A DNA stretch of 51,396 nucleotides from Dehalococcoidia bacterium (GCA_012959765.1 DUCO01000048.1:1-51396); one strand, 5' to 3'. Positions 36,829 through 45,520 are shown, counted from the stretch's first letter. The notes: generated by a model from the sequence alone, not told the origin. Numbers and translations are program-made.

Positions 36829-38244
36829 TTGACAGGTCCAAATATCGTTCTGATGGTTGCTGATGACATGGGTTACGGCGATTTCGGCCTGTACTCGGAA
36901 GGTCGGGTTCACACACCTGCACTGGATGAACTGGCGTCGCAGGGAATTAGGCTTACGCAGCACTACGCGGGGTCGGCGGTGTGCTCGCCTTCGAGGGCAG
37001 CTCTACTGACGGGTCGTTACCCGATTCGCACCGGTGCCGTGACTCCGCAGGAAGTATTGGGCAACGACCGAATCGCACTGGACGAAGTGACGATTGGCGA
37101 TTCGTTCAAATCAGCCGGCTATGCGACCGGGATGGTTGGCAAGTGGCACAACGGCGCATTGGATCCTCGATTCCACCCGAACGCACGTGGGTTCGACGAG
37201 TTCGCCGGGTTCCGAGGTGGTTGGGCCGACTATTACCGTTGGAATCTTGATCGGAACGGAACGCTTGAGAAGTCGGACGGTCGGTATTTGACTGACGTTC
37301 TCGCTGACGAAGCCGCTAGCTTCATCGACCGGCATCAGTCGGAACCGTTTTTCTTGATGATCACGTGGAACGCGCCACATTCACCGTTGCAGGCTCCTGA
37401 AGAAGTTACTCAACGTTATGTAGATGCCGGATTTGAACAGGGAATCGCCATTATTTACGCCATGATCGAGGTGATGGATCGCGGTATAGGCAAGGTTCGT
37501 GAGGCACTCCGCTCAGCCGGTGTTGAGGACGATACGCTGTTGATGTTCACCAGCGATAACGGCCCGGCGTTCGGACATCGATATGACCAGGTTCCCGAGG
37601 GTGTTTCGCTGGATGGAACTCGATTTAACAACGGCTTTGCCGGTGCTAAAGGATCGGTTTACGAAGGCGGAATAAGGGTGCCGATGATTGCCCGATGGGC
37701 GAACGGTTTACCGCAGGATATTGAGATCAGTGATCAGATTTGCTTCACAGACTGGCTGCCGACGCTGCTTTCGTTGAGCGGTTCTTCGTATGTTGGGGAG
37801 AAGGCTGTAGACGGGCATGATGTGAGTGCGGTTCTTCGGGGTGATTCGCCTCAGGAGCAGCCGAGACGCTTCTGGCAGTTTAACGGTGACACGCCGATCG
37901 GTGTGACCAACGCGGCGATGCGTCACGGCGATTGGAAATTGGTACGCCCTGCCCTCGATATTGTGTTTGCATCTGATGCCGACAAGCAGTTGTCTGACGA
38001 TTACATCGAGAAAGACATCGAGTACAAATACCACCCGGAAAACATCACGGAAAAGTTCAACTGGCCCGAGCCAAAGAAGATTGTGCCAGAACCGCCGGCA
38101 CCTGAACTTTACGATCTGTCAGTAGATCCTGGTGAAACGAACGATGTGGCGGCGGCAAACCCGGTTATTGCAAGCCAAATGCTTACCCAGTTAGAAGCGT
38201 GGTTCGAAGAGGTTGAAAGCGAGCGACAAGCGATAGTTGAGTAG
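36829..38244 (+). CDS. Type I sulfatase (arylsulfatase family)
   Basis: This 471-aa alkaline-phosphatase-fold enzyme cleaves sulfate esters. Metal-binding Asp12 and Asp13 are in VADDMGYGD. The formylglycine motif is intact (VCSPSRAALLTGR, Cys52 and Arg56), so it needs a maturation enzyme not found here. GKWHNG and TSDNGPAFGH supply further active-site residues. The start is TTG 36829 with GAGG upstream; no in-frame ATG precedes it. There is no signal peptide, so it would act in the cytoplasm on imported sulfated compounds, unlike many secreted sulfatases. Confidence 0.92.
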   Translation: MTGPNIVLMVADDMGYGDFGLYSEGRVHTPALDELASQGIRLTQHYAGSAVCSPSRAALLTGRYPIRTGAVTPQEVLGNDRIALDEVTIGDSFKSAGYATGMVGKWHNGALDPRFHPNARGFDEFAGFRGGWADYYRWNLDRNGTLEKSDGRYLTDVLADEAASFIDRHQSEPFFLMITWNAPHSPLQAPEEVTQRYVDAGFEQGIAIIYAMIEVMDRGIGKVREALRSAGVEDDTLLMFTSDNGPAFGHRYDQVPEGVSLDGTRFNNGFAGAKGSVYEGGIRVPMIARWANGLPQDIEISDQICFTDWLPTLLSLSGSSYVGEKAVDGHDVSAVLRGDSPQEQPRRFWQFNGDTPIGVTNAAMRHGDWKLVRPALDIVFASDADKQLSDDYIEKDIEYKYHPENITEKFNWPEPKKIVPEPPAPELYDLSVDPGETNDVAAANPVIASQMLTQLEAWFEEVESERQAIVE

Positions 38245-38261
38245 CTAGTGGTAATCACTAC

Positions 38262-39068
38262 CTAACGCCGGAGCGCATCAAACAGCTTCAAGTACTGCCC
38301 CATGGATAATTCCAGATGGGAGTCGTTAGGATTTATTCCCATCTCAGCACAAACTCGCCGCCACAGGGCATACGATTTTCTGGGGCCAACCACTCGTGAC
38401 AGCTTCCGTGAACCGGATCTCACGACCGATTTCACAAACGCAGAGAATTCCCGGTAGTCCGATTGTGAAATCAGTGGATTCGTCCTCGTGTTGATATGCA
38501 ATACGACCGAGTCGACCGACGTCGCCGGGCGATAAGCCCAACGCGGGATATGCAGTCCAGTTTTCACATCAACGAGCGGATACGCCAGCACCGCCATTTC
38601 TGTTGGTCGGCCTGAGCCGAGCAGCCTGTAAGCCGCTTCTGTCTGGACAATCAGGTGGCACGATTCCAACCGAACAGGCGGTTGAACGACCTTTCGAAAG
38701 ACATCGGCTGTTCGGTTGAACGGGATATTCCCAAACACAACGTCGCAGATGCCAAAATCAATATTTGAGGTGATGCTCCTAGGGACAATCCTGACGTTAG
38801 GAATATCGACAAACCGCGCGTTGATCCGAGCTATCAATTAAGGATCGACATCAATTGCAGCGATCGAACGAACATCGGGCGAGATCAGGCTGGTGAAGAA
38901 CCCTTCACCGGCTCCAAGCTCGAGTACCGATTGGTGTTTTTGCAACCTGATCGATCGGATTATCTGGCGGGCAACCGATCCAGACTTGAAGAAATGCTGC
39001 CCGAGTCTGGCGTGTGTAGGTTGGCGTGAGCGATTCCGCCTGCGGCTCCGCTTCTTCGGAGACCCCAT
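38262..39068 (-). pseudogene. Erm-like 23S rRNA adenine methyltransferase gene, interrupted by an in-frame TAA
   Basis: The first part (ATG 39068) has a basic tail, then RLGQHFFKSG and SAM motif I (VLELGAGEGFFTSLI). After AIDVDP comes TAA (38840-38838), and the same frame continues LIARINARF and then VFGNIPFNRTADVFRK. GNIPF is the motif IV form of Erm-type enzymes, whereas KsgA has NLPYY. The rest covers the C-terminal domain to 38262. Together they would give a 268-codon protein of normal Erm length. A single base change explains the break (for example GAA to TAA). Erm enzymes methylate A2058 and confer macrolide-lincosamide-streptogramin resistance. Function as two separate peptides is unlikely. 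Confidence 0.75.
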
Positions 39069-39209
39069 CGGAGCATCATTGTCGTCATCATAATTGAATT
39101 TCTGCCTTTGTTAGTGGTCGTTCAACAAGCGTTGAACAGGGGGCCTCACCATTAGTCGCAGAAAGTTATCGAGAGCGAAATACCGATTAATTGGTACTCG
39201 CTTAGCCGG

Positions 39210-40397
39210 CTAAAACGCCAGATAGGGTTCAGAGTCGACCTGGGTGAAGTCGGTCGGCGGGTACTTTGCCAGCACTTCGAGATCGATATCTGCTCCCCAT
39301 CCGGGTCCGCTCGGCACCGTTGCGTGGCCGTTTGAGATATCGATTGGGTTGGTCAGCACTTCCTGATATCGATCGATGAACGACACGAATATCTCCTGCA
39401 TGAAGGCGTTCGGGATGCTCATGTCGAGGTGCAGACTCGCCAGTGTTGAGATGGGTCCGTTCGAGTTGTGTGGTGCGACCGGAACGTAGTAGGTCTCGGC
39501 CATGTTGGCGATTTTGCGTATTTCAGAGAACCCGCCGCAGTGGCAGATATCGGGTTGAATCATTCGAATAGTGTTCGTTTCGAGCAGAGGCCGGAACTCC
39601 CAGCGGTTGTAAAGCTGTTCGCCGGTAGAGACAGGAACGTTTACTGAACGAGCGAACTCGGCCATCGCGTCGACGTTGTCGAACAGGATCGGTTCTTCCA
39701 TCCATGCGATGTTGAACTGCTCCAACTGTTGGGCCACTCGGCCTGCGCTCCACGGATCGATTCGGGCACGGATGTCGATCCCGATCTCAAAATCAGGCCC
39801 CACGGCCTCACGCACCGCCCGGACAAGCTCAACGCCGTGGCTGATTCGCTCTGGAGTTATCGTTTGAGGTCCACCAAACGGATAGAACTTCAGCGCAGTC
39901 CAGCCTTCGTTCTTGAGTCGCAACGCTGCCTCGGCGTGCAACTTAGGTGATGCCTGTCGAGCCACAGTTTCGGCAGGAACGCCCGGAACCGGCTCTGTAA
40001 GGTTTTCGAACCAGCCGTTGGCATAGGCCCGGACATTGTCTCGATGCTTGCCGCCAGCCAGTTCCCAAACGGGAATATCGAGCGATTTCGCCTTCAGATC
40101 CCAAAGAGCAAGATCGATTGCCGATATCGCCGACATCGTAACCGGACCGCCAGCCCACGTAACGCGCCGGTATAGCGATGTCCAAATCCAGTCGATTCTG
40201 CGGGGATCCTTCTCTTCAAGGAATTTCCCAAAATCAAGAATCTCAGCTTCGAGCGCCGCGTCTTTGTACTGGAGCGAACCTTCGCCCCAGCCCGAAATAC
40301 CAGCATCGGTATCGATGCGAACAAACAGCCAGTTTGTCCCGGCTGTTTTGTGCACCGGCGTGGCCATCCGGAAGACTTTTACGTCAGTGATCTTCAA
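39210..40397 (-). CDS. Mandelate racemase/galactonate dehydratase-like (enolase superfamily) protein
   Basis: This 395-aa MR-subgroup protein resembles D-galactonate dehydratase. The capping domain has MSAISAIDLALWDLKAKSLD. Predicted residues are Lys170 (ALKFYPFG), metal ligands Asp208, Glu234 and Glu260 (STGEQLYNRWEF), and dyad Asp283 (QPDICHCGG) with His310 (APHNSNGP). The start is TTG 40397. A perfect 13-nt palindrome (CGAGGATTCCTCG, 40399-40411) immediately precedes it and contains the ribosome site. The lactonase gene starts upstream of the next enolase on the same strand, so lactone opening and acid dehydration are encoded together. Confidence 0.89.
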   Translation of the reverse strand: MKITDVKVFRMATPVHKTAGTNWLFVRIDTDAGISGWGEGSLQYKDAALEAEILDFGKFLEEKDPRRIDWIWTSLYRRVTWAGGPVTMSAISAIDLALWDLKAKSLDIPVWELAGGKHRDNVRAYANGWFENLTEPVPGVPAETVARQASPKLHAEAALRLKNEGWTALKFYPFGGPQTITPERISHGVELVRAVREAVGPDFEIGIDIRARIDPWSAGRVAQQLEQFNIAWMEEPILFDNVDAMAEFARSVNVPVSTGEQLYNRWEFRPLLETNTIRMIQPDICHCGGFSEIRKIANMAETYYVPVAPHNSNGPISTLASLHLDMSIPNAFMQEIFVSFIDRYQEVLTNPIDISNGHATVPSGPGWGADIDLEVLAKYPPTDFTQVDSEPYLAF

Positions 40398-40398
40398 T

Positions 40399-40411
40399 CG
40401 AGGATTCCTCG
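40399..40411. promoter_or_regulatory. 13-nt palindrome covering the ribosome site of the enolase gene
   Basis: CGAGGA and TCCTCG are perfect 6-nt arms around one central base, directly before the TTG start. It could be a repressor operator or a small RNA hairpin masking the GAGGA ribosome site. Confidence 0.4.
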
Positions 40412-40447
40412 TATTTGCTGGAACTTAGCGAGCCGTAGCGAAGTCGA

Positions 40448-41515
40448 TTAGTCACCAACTGCCAGGAACTGCAGGCAAACAGGTGCGGGAACCTTGATTG
40501 TCGAGCCAGTTGGGGTCAGTGTTCCGCCGGCCTCACGTTTGAACGAAACAATCGAATCGGAATCCTGGTTCTCTGCCAGAAGGAATTTACCGTCTGGTGT
40601 GATCGCGAAGTTTCGTGGCGTGTTGCCCTGAGACGGCTCGTGTCCGACAAAGGTCATCTTGCCAGTCGACTGATCGATCGAGTAGATAACCAGCGAGTCG
40701 TGACCACGGTTGGACGCATATACGAACGCACCATCTGGTGATGTGTGAATGTCGGCGGTCGTGTTCTCACCGTCCCAGCCCGAAGGCAGCGTTGGCACGG
40801 TTTCGACCGGCGTAAGCGAACCGTCATCACCGAGATCGTAAAGCGTGATCGTGCAGCCCAACTCGTTCAACACATAAACCTGCTGGTTCGTGGGATGGAA
40901 CGTGAAGTGCCTTGGGCCTTCGCCGGCTACTTCGTCTACCACGGAGAAAAGCGACAGTTTAGCGTTCGCAACATCCATTGCGTAGGTAAGAACTTGATCC
41001 TTACCGAGATCGCAAACGAACGCGTACCTGTTCGTCTTGTCGATGTTCACCGAGTGGGCGTGCGCGGTTTCTTGACGATTTTTGTTGATCGACGAACCTA
41101 CGTGCTGGATGAACTCGGTGCGTTCTCCAACCGATCCATCTGAAGCGATGGGATGCGCCGAAACACTGCCACCTGAGTAGTTGGTGACTATCACCATCGA
41201 ATCGGTTGAATCGATCATCAGATGGCATGGGCCGGGTCCGCCCGTCGACTGCTGGTTGATCTGGGTCAGTTCACCAGTTGATCGGTTCACGCTGAAGGCC
41301 GTAATTCCGCCAGAGCCGTTGAATGCACTGGTTTCGCTAACCGCGTAGAGATGCTCGCCTGAAGGATCGAGAGCCACGAACGATGGGTTCTCCAACCCGG
41401 TCGCAACCGAAACTTGCGTGAGTTCGCCTGTTTCGCCGTTGAGACGCAGCGTGTAGATGCCTTCGCTGCCCAGCCGGGTGTACGTTCCGATGAATGCAAA
41501 TTGGTCGTTAGACAT
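40448..41515 (-). CDS. Lactonase, 6-phosphogluconolactonase (YbhE/Pgl) beta-propeller family
   Basis: This 355-aa seven-bladed beta-propeller has repeated blade motifs such as HLYAVSE, YAFVCDLGKDQVLTY, VYVLNELGCTITLYD and FVYASNRGHDSLVIY. The start FAFIGTYTRLGSEGIYTL is typical of the family. It hydrolyses sugar lactones to the acids, which enolase-family dehydratases then use. AGGAGA precedes the ATG. The flanking genes on the same strand are enolase-superfamily proteins, which supports a sugar lactone to sugar acid to keto-deoxy acid route (inference). Confidence 0.9.
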   Translation of the reverse strand: MSNDQFAFIGTYTRLGSEGIYTLRLNGETGELTQVSVATGLENPSFVALDPSGEHLYAVSETSAFNGSGGITAFSVNRSTGELTQINQQSTGGPGPCHLMIDSTDSMVIVTNYSGGSVSAHPIASDGSVGERTEFIQHVGSSINKNRQETAHAHSVNIDKTNRYAFVCDLGKDQVLTYAMDVANAKLSLFSVVDEVAGEGPRHFTFHPTNQQVYVLNELGCTITLYDLGDDGSLTPVETVPTLPSGWDGENTTADIHTSPDGAFVYASNRGHDSLVIYSIDQSTGKMTFVGHEPSQGNTPRNFAITPDGKFLLAENQDSDSIVSFKREAGGTLTPTGSTIKVPAPVCLQFLAVGD

Positions 41516-41559
41516 ATTGATATTTCTCCTAAATATGGCCTGTGTTCGGGTTTTGGAAA

Positions 41560-42693
41560 TTAGTCTTTGATAATCAGGTCAGGGTCGATTTCTACACCGA
41601 TTCCTGGTCCAGTTGGTAGTGGCATAAAGCCCTCGGAATCGACCTCCGGTGCGTTGGCAAACATCGAGAACTTGTTCTTGTAGTGGCCAATTGGCGGGTC
41701 GTGAAGCAATTCCATGAATGGTGCGTGTCGCCACGATGCAACGAGGTGTTGGTGAGCTATAACACCGATGTTGCCTCCTCCATGGTGAGGTACCAGCTCC
41801 TTGCCATATAACTCGGCAAGGTTTCCCACTTTGCGCAGGTTGGTCATTCCGTTCATGACCATGCTTTCTGGCTGCAGCAAGCTGTAAACATCCTGCTCGC
41901 ACATCTGAACGAACTCGTGGAGTCCCGGGTTATTTTCTCCACCAGCAATTCGCATTTCGACCTTGGCGTTGAGTTCAGCTAGCCCTTCGAAGTTGTGGCG
42001 TTGAAGCGGCTCCTCCAGCCAGAACACGTCCAGATCCTGGAGTTCAACGGCCGTTTCGTACGCTCGCTTGAAGTTCCATGTCACGCCCGGTTGCCATGTT
42101 CCACTGCTCTGTGCCTGGTTAGCGTCGACCATGATCGTGAAATCCTGCCCAACAGCGTCACGAACGGCTTCTACAGTTCGAATGTCATCAGTGATCGACT
42201 CGTGGTGCAAGCGTAGTTTCATTGCCTGCCAGCCATCGTCTTTCAGGGATTTTGCTTGCTCGGCTCGCTCTTCAGGGGTTGAAAGCGCAACCATGCTTGC
42301 GTACGGGATGATCTTTTCTTTTTCGCCACCCCAAAGCTTGTAGAGCGGCAGATTCGCTGCTTTGCCGATTATGTCCCACAGCGCCATATCTACACCGGCG
42401 ACTCCCTGATAATGCAGGGCCGGAACATAGTAATTGAGCGCCGCTGCGTGATCCTCTACGGCGAATGCACTTCTACCAATGAGATACTCCTTCACAGCAT
42501 CGACAAACATCGGGTGCATCGCTGGACCTATGCCGGTGATGTCAGCGTCGGTGTGCACTTCGGTGAACGAACCACCACCGATTTCGAACGACATATTACG
42601 TCCGGGGCTCCACGCTGGCTCGATTGTTCCAACGTGTTTGACCGTACGAAGGTTGACGATTTTCACATCGGTGACTTTGATGTTGCCGCTCAA
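41560..42693 (-). CDS. Mandelate racemase/muconate lactonizing enzyme-like (enolase superfamily) protein
   Basis: This 377-aa member of the superfamily differs from the others. KxK is KLR (Lys159, Arg161). Metal ligands are Asp190 (MVDANQA), Glu227 or Glu228 (WLEEP) and Glu253 (GGEN). The dyad Asp is replaced by Glu276 (QPESMVMNG), before His303/His304 (VPHHGGG). This Glu and double His point to a separate, uncharacterised subgroup. It starts at ATG 42693 and is the first gene of the set that continues with the lactonase and the next enolase. It is divergent from the GMC oxidoreductase gene. Confidence 0.87.
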   Translation of the reverse strand: MSGNIKVTDVKIVNLRTVKHVGTIEPAWSPGRNMSFEIGGGSFTEVHTDADITGIGPAMHPMFVDAVKEYLIGRSAFAVEDHAAALNYYVPALHYQGVAGVDMALWDIIGKAANLPLYKLWGGEKEKIIPYASMVALSTPEERAEQAKSLKDDGWQAMKLRLHHESITDDIRTVEAVRDAVGQDFTIMVDANQAQSSGTWQPGVTWNFKRAYETAVELQDLDVFWLEEPLQRHNFEGLAELNAKVEMRIAGGENNPGLHEFVQMCEQDVYSLLQPESMVMNGMTNLRKVGNLAELYGKELVPHHGGGNIGVIAHQHLVASWRHAPFMELLHDPPIGHYKNKFSMFANAPEVDSEGFMPLPTGPGIGVEIDPDLIIKD

Positions 42694-42809
42694 TTGATTC
42701 TCCTGTTGGTTTTACCGAAGCTGGCAAATCATACAACCGCTCTTCGATGTTTAGGCGTGTTTTACAGATGATGAACCACGCGTACACTGCCAGTCTTGAA
42801 CGCAAATTT

Positions 42810-42822
42810 GAGGCAGTGCCTC
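42810..42822. promoter_or_regulatory. 13-nt palindrome in the divergent promoter region
   Basis: GAGGCA and TGCCTC are perfect arms around one base, 40 nt before the GMC oxidoreductase start. It has the size of an operator for a dimeric repressor, and it lies between two divergent metabolic operons. Confidence 0.35.
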
Positions 42823-42861
42823 TAGATTTTTTTCAGCCAAATACTGTCCTCTAAGGAAAAT

Positions 42862-44487
42862 ATGACGAGCAACAACGGTTCCACAAACGAAACTGTCGAC
42901 ATTCTCGTGATCGGAGCTGGCGCTTCGGGCGGGGCCGCTTCGGCGTGGCTTTCTGAAGCCGGATTCAAGGTGAAGTGCCTCGAACAGGGCTACTGGCAGG
43001 ATCCTTCGAAATACGCTTCGGCTTCGGCTGACTACGAATTCGAAATGATGACCAACTGGGCGCCAGACCCGAACGTACGCCAGCGGGATGAGGACTATCC
43101 GGTCAACGACTCGGCTTCGCCCGTCACCCCCGTGATGTTCAACGGAGTCGGGGGCAGCACGATTCTGTGGACTGCCCACACACCGAGGTTCCATCCTTCT
43201 GACTTCCGGGTGAAATCACTCGACGGAGTGGCCGACGACTGGCCTATTTCATACGAGGAACTTGAGGAGTTTTATGATCTCAACGATGAGGTGATGGGCT
43301 GTTCAGGAATAAACGGCGACCCGGCGAATCCACCTCGAAGTCCTCGCCAGATGCCTCCGTTACCACTCGGAAAAGACGGCAAGAAGCTCATCAGCGGGTT
43401 CGAGAAGCTTGGTTGGCACTGGTGGCCGTCCGACAGCTATGTCAACTCGCAGCGATACGGTGAGGGACGAGATGCCTGCAACTTCTGCGGACACAATCAC
43501 ATGGGTTGCTACCAGAGGGCCAAGTCGAGCACCGATCTTACGTACTGGCCTCGGGCGCTTCGCAATGGTGCTGTGATTGAAACGGGCGCTCGTGTGCACA
43601 GGATCACGACTGATGATTCGGGGCGCGCCACCGGTGCGGATTACATCGATTCAAAAGGCAACGAGCAACATCAGAGTGCTCGTGCAGTGATCATGGCCGC
43701 CAACGGTATCGGCACTCCCCGGCTACTTCTGAACTCAACCAATGACGCACATCCCGACGGGCTCGCTAATTCCAGCGGGCTGGTTGGTAAAAACCTGATG
43801 TTTCATCCGTTTGCGATGATCGCTGGAACGTTCCCACAGAAGATGAAGACGTGGCAGGGTCCGCTCGGGAATATAGCGATGAGCCAGGAGTTCTACGAAA
43901 CCGATAAAAACAGGGGGTTCGTTCGAGGATATACGTTCCAGTTCCAGCGGAGTTTGGGTCCTGCTTGGATCGCAAAGGGCGGGTTCAGAAAGCCAATTCC
44001 GTGGGGTGAGGGTCACCACGAGTTACTCGAAAAGCGACTTGGTAGCACGATGGGAATGGCGGTTATTGGGGAGGATCTTCCCGAACTCCACAATACTGTC
44101 GATCTCGACCCCGAACTAACCGATTCCGACGGCATTCCGGCCCCTCGAATTACCTACACGCTGAGCAAGAACTCTCGTGATCAGCTCGACCACGCGATCG
44201 AAAACGCAAAGAAGGCTCTCGAAGCAGCCGGGGCGTCCGATATCTATGTCGACCCGATGATGCGCCAGTCTGGTTGGCACCTGATGGGAACGGCGCGAAT
44301 GGGCAATGACCCCGCGGGTTCAGTGGTCGATAAATGGGGGCAGTCGCACGATGTGGACAACTTGTTCATCGTCGATGGCAGCGTGTTCGTAACCGGCGCT
44401 GCGGTGAACCCAACGCCAACTATTCAGGCATTGGCGCTACGAACTGCCGATTACATAGTTGCCAATCGGCAGGACTTGAAGGGCTGA
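42862..44487 (+). CDS. GMC-family FAD-dependent oxidoreductase (gluconate 2-dehydrogenase flavoprotein-like)
   Basis: This 541-aa flavoprotein starts with the FAD-binding ILVIGAGASGGAASAWL. FNGVGGSTILWTAHTPRF is the second FAD segment of sugar-oxidising GMC enzymes. The C-terminus carries the His and Asn active-site pair in GWHLMGTARMG and NPTPTIQALAL. It probably oxidises a sugar, sugar acid or alcohol and passes electrons to a partner. No Tat signal is present, unlike periplasmic gluconate dehydrogenases. AAGGAAAAT precedes the ATG. The small-subunit gene starts 4 nt after the stop. Confidence 0.92.
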   Translation: MTSNNGSTNETVDILVIGAGASGGAASAWLSEAGFKVKCLEQGYWQDPSKYASASADYEFEMMTNWAPDPNVRQRDEDYPVNDSASPVTPVMFNGVGGSTILWTAHTPRFHPSDFRVKSLDGVADDWPISYEELEEFYDLNDEVMGCSGINGDPANPPRSPRQMPPLPLGKDGKKLISGFEKLGWHWWPSDSYVNSQRYGEGRDACNFCGHNHMGCYQRAKSSTDLTYWPRALRNGAVIETGARVHRITTDDSGRATGADYIDSKGNEQHQSARAVIMAANGIGTPRLLLNSTNDAHPDGLANSSGLVGKNLMFHPFAMIAGTFPQKMKTWQGPLGNIAMSQEFYETDKNRGFVRGYTFQFQRSLGPAWIAKGGFRKPIPWGEGHHELLEKRLGSTMGMAVIGEDLPELHNTVDLDPELTDSDGIPAPRITYTLSKNSRDQLDHAIENAKKALEAAGASDIYVDPMMRQSGWHLMGTARMGNDPAGSVVDKWGQSHDVDNLFIVDGSVFVTGAAVNPTPTIQALALRTADYIVANRQDLKG

Positions 44488-44491
44488 TCAC

Positions 44492-44935
44492 ATGACAACA
44501 TACACTCACATCGACCAGACACTACTCAATTCGATCCTTGATCGACTGCTCCCGGCAATCGACGAACTGGCGTCTGCTGGTCAGATGAACCTCAGTGATG
44601 AGATTGTGCGTCTTGCCGCCCAACAGGCGCGTTTCAACGCGTTGTTCACGGCTGCAATGAACTCGTTTAGCGAACGACACCCATCGTTCGATTCGCTCGA
44701 CTCTGAGCAGCAGGACGATGCAATTAGATCGTTCGAAGCAAACAACGCAGAACTATTCGACGTGCTTTTGAGCATCAGCTACATCGTTTATTACAAGGAT
44801 TCCCGTGTTCACGAACGAATCGGCTGGAGCGGAAAATCGCCGCAGCCCGATGGCAATGAGATGGAGCCATGGGACGAATCGGTTCTCGAAAACATGCGAA
44901 AGCGTGAACCATTCTGGCGTCGAACTGACGTGTAG
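44492..44935 (+). CDS. Small subunit of the GMC dehydrogenase (gluconate 2-dehydrogenase subunit 3-like)
   Basis: This 147-aa mostly helical protein has the pattern LLNSILDRLLPAIDEL near the N-terminus, a central alpha-helical core and YKDSRVHERIGWSGKSPQP, where the large subunit's partner protein usually has its conserved YG/GWxG segment. It lacks the Tat signal seen in periplasmic versions, matching its partner. In known enzymes the small subunit is needed for stability or export of the flavoprotein. It directly follows the flavoprotein gene, so co-translation is likely. Confidence 0.8.
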   Translation: MTTYTHIDQTLLNSILDRLLPAIDELASAGQMNLSDEIVRLAAQQARFNALFTAAMNSFSERHPSFDSLDSEQQDDAIRSFEANNAELFDVLLSISYIVYYKDSRVHERIGWSGKSPQPDGNEMEPWDESVLENMRKREPFWRRTDV

Positions 44936-45014
44936 CGGCCGTGCAACGTACCGGGGTGTTGAGTAACATCTCGGCTCTGAACCATTCAGCAGTAGACGCA
45001 AAGAGGCAAATCTA

Positions 45015-45326
45015 GTGGAACCCGTAATACGCAACGAGCAAGGAAGCTCGAATCCCCTACTCGGACCCGGTGACGGCGTGTCGTCATACGTGATGCTCTA
45101 CGTGAAGCACGGACCCGGTGAATCGAGTCCAGACCACATACACGAGTGGGAACACCAGGCGTTCATTACAGAAGGTTCAGGCATTCTCGTTTGCGGCGGC
45201 AAAGAGTACCCGGTGAAGACCGGTGATGCAGTTTTGGTTCCCGGTGGAATTCGACACCAGTTCATCAACACTGGCGACGTTCCATTGCACCGCGTGACGG
45301 TGAACCCGGTCGAATCTGTTCAGTAG
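45015..45326 (+). CDS. Cupin-domain protein
   Basis: This 103-aa single-domain cupin starts at GTG 45015 with AGAGGCAAA upstream. Motif 1 is HIHEWEHQAFITEGSG, which gives His, His/Glu and His metal ligands, and motif 2 is PGGIRHQFINTG with the last His. Small cupins act as sugar isomerases, dioxygenases or ligand sensors. It lies 79 nt after the GMC small subunit gene and may belong to the same unit. Confidence 0.85.
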   Translation: MEPVIRNEQGSSNPLLGPGDGVSSYVMLYVKHGPGESSPDHIHEWEHQAFITEGSGILVCGGKEYPVKTGDAVLVPGGIRHQFINTGDVPLHRVTVNPVESVQ

Positions 45327-45331
45327 GAATA

Positions 45332-45520
45332 CTGATTGCACAGCCTGAGGCACGGCCGGTCGCCCAGCCAGCTGTTCAGCCAATTGCTCAGAAGGAAGAT
45401 GCGGCGGCGACACGGCTACCACTTGTTGGGGTCTTCCAGAAGCCGTCTCTGGGGCTTGGAACTGCGTTATCGCTATCAGAGAACTTGCCCGTGCTTACAC
45501 ATTCACGCTTAGAAGCGTAA
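45332..45520 (+). CDS. Possible small Ala/Pro/Gln-rich ORF with non-standard start
   Basis: A 62-codon open frame reads LIAQPEARPVAQPAVQPIAQ, then KEDAAATRLPLVGVFQKP and on to TAA 45518-45520. It has a natural-looking composition but no ATG, GTG or TTG start; only CTG 45332, after TAGGAA, is available. It overlaps the last codons of the ABC-F gene on the other strand. It could be a chance frame, a degraded gene or a small protein. I do not recognise it. Confidence 0.2.
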   Translation: MIAQPEARPVAQPAVQPIAQKEDAAATRLPLVGVFQKPSLGLGTALSLSENLPVLTHSRLEA

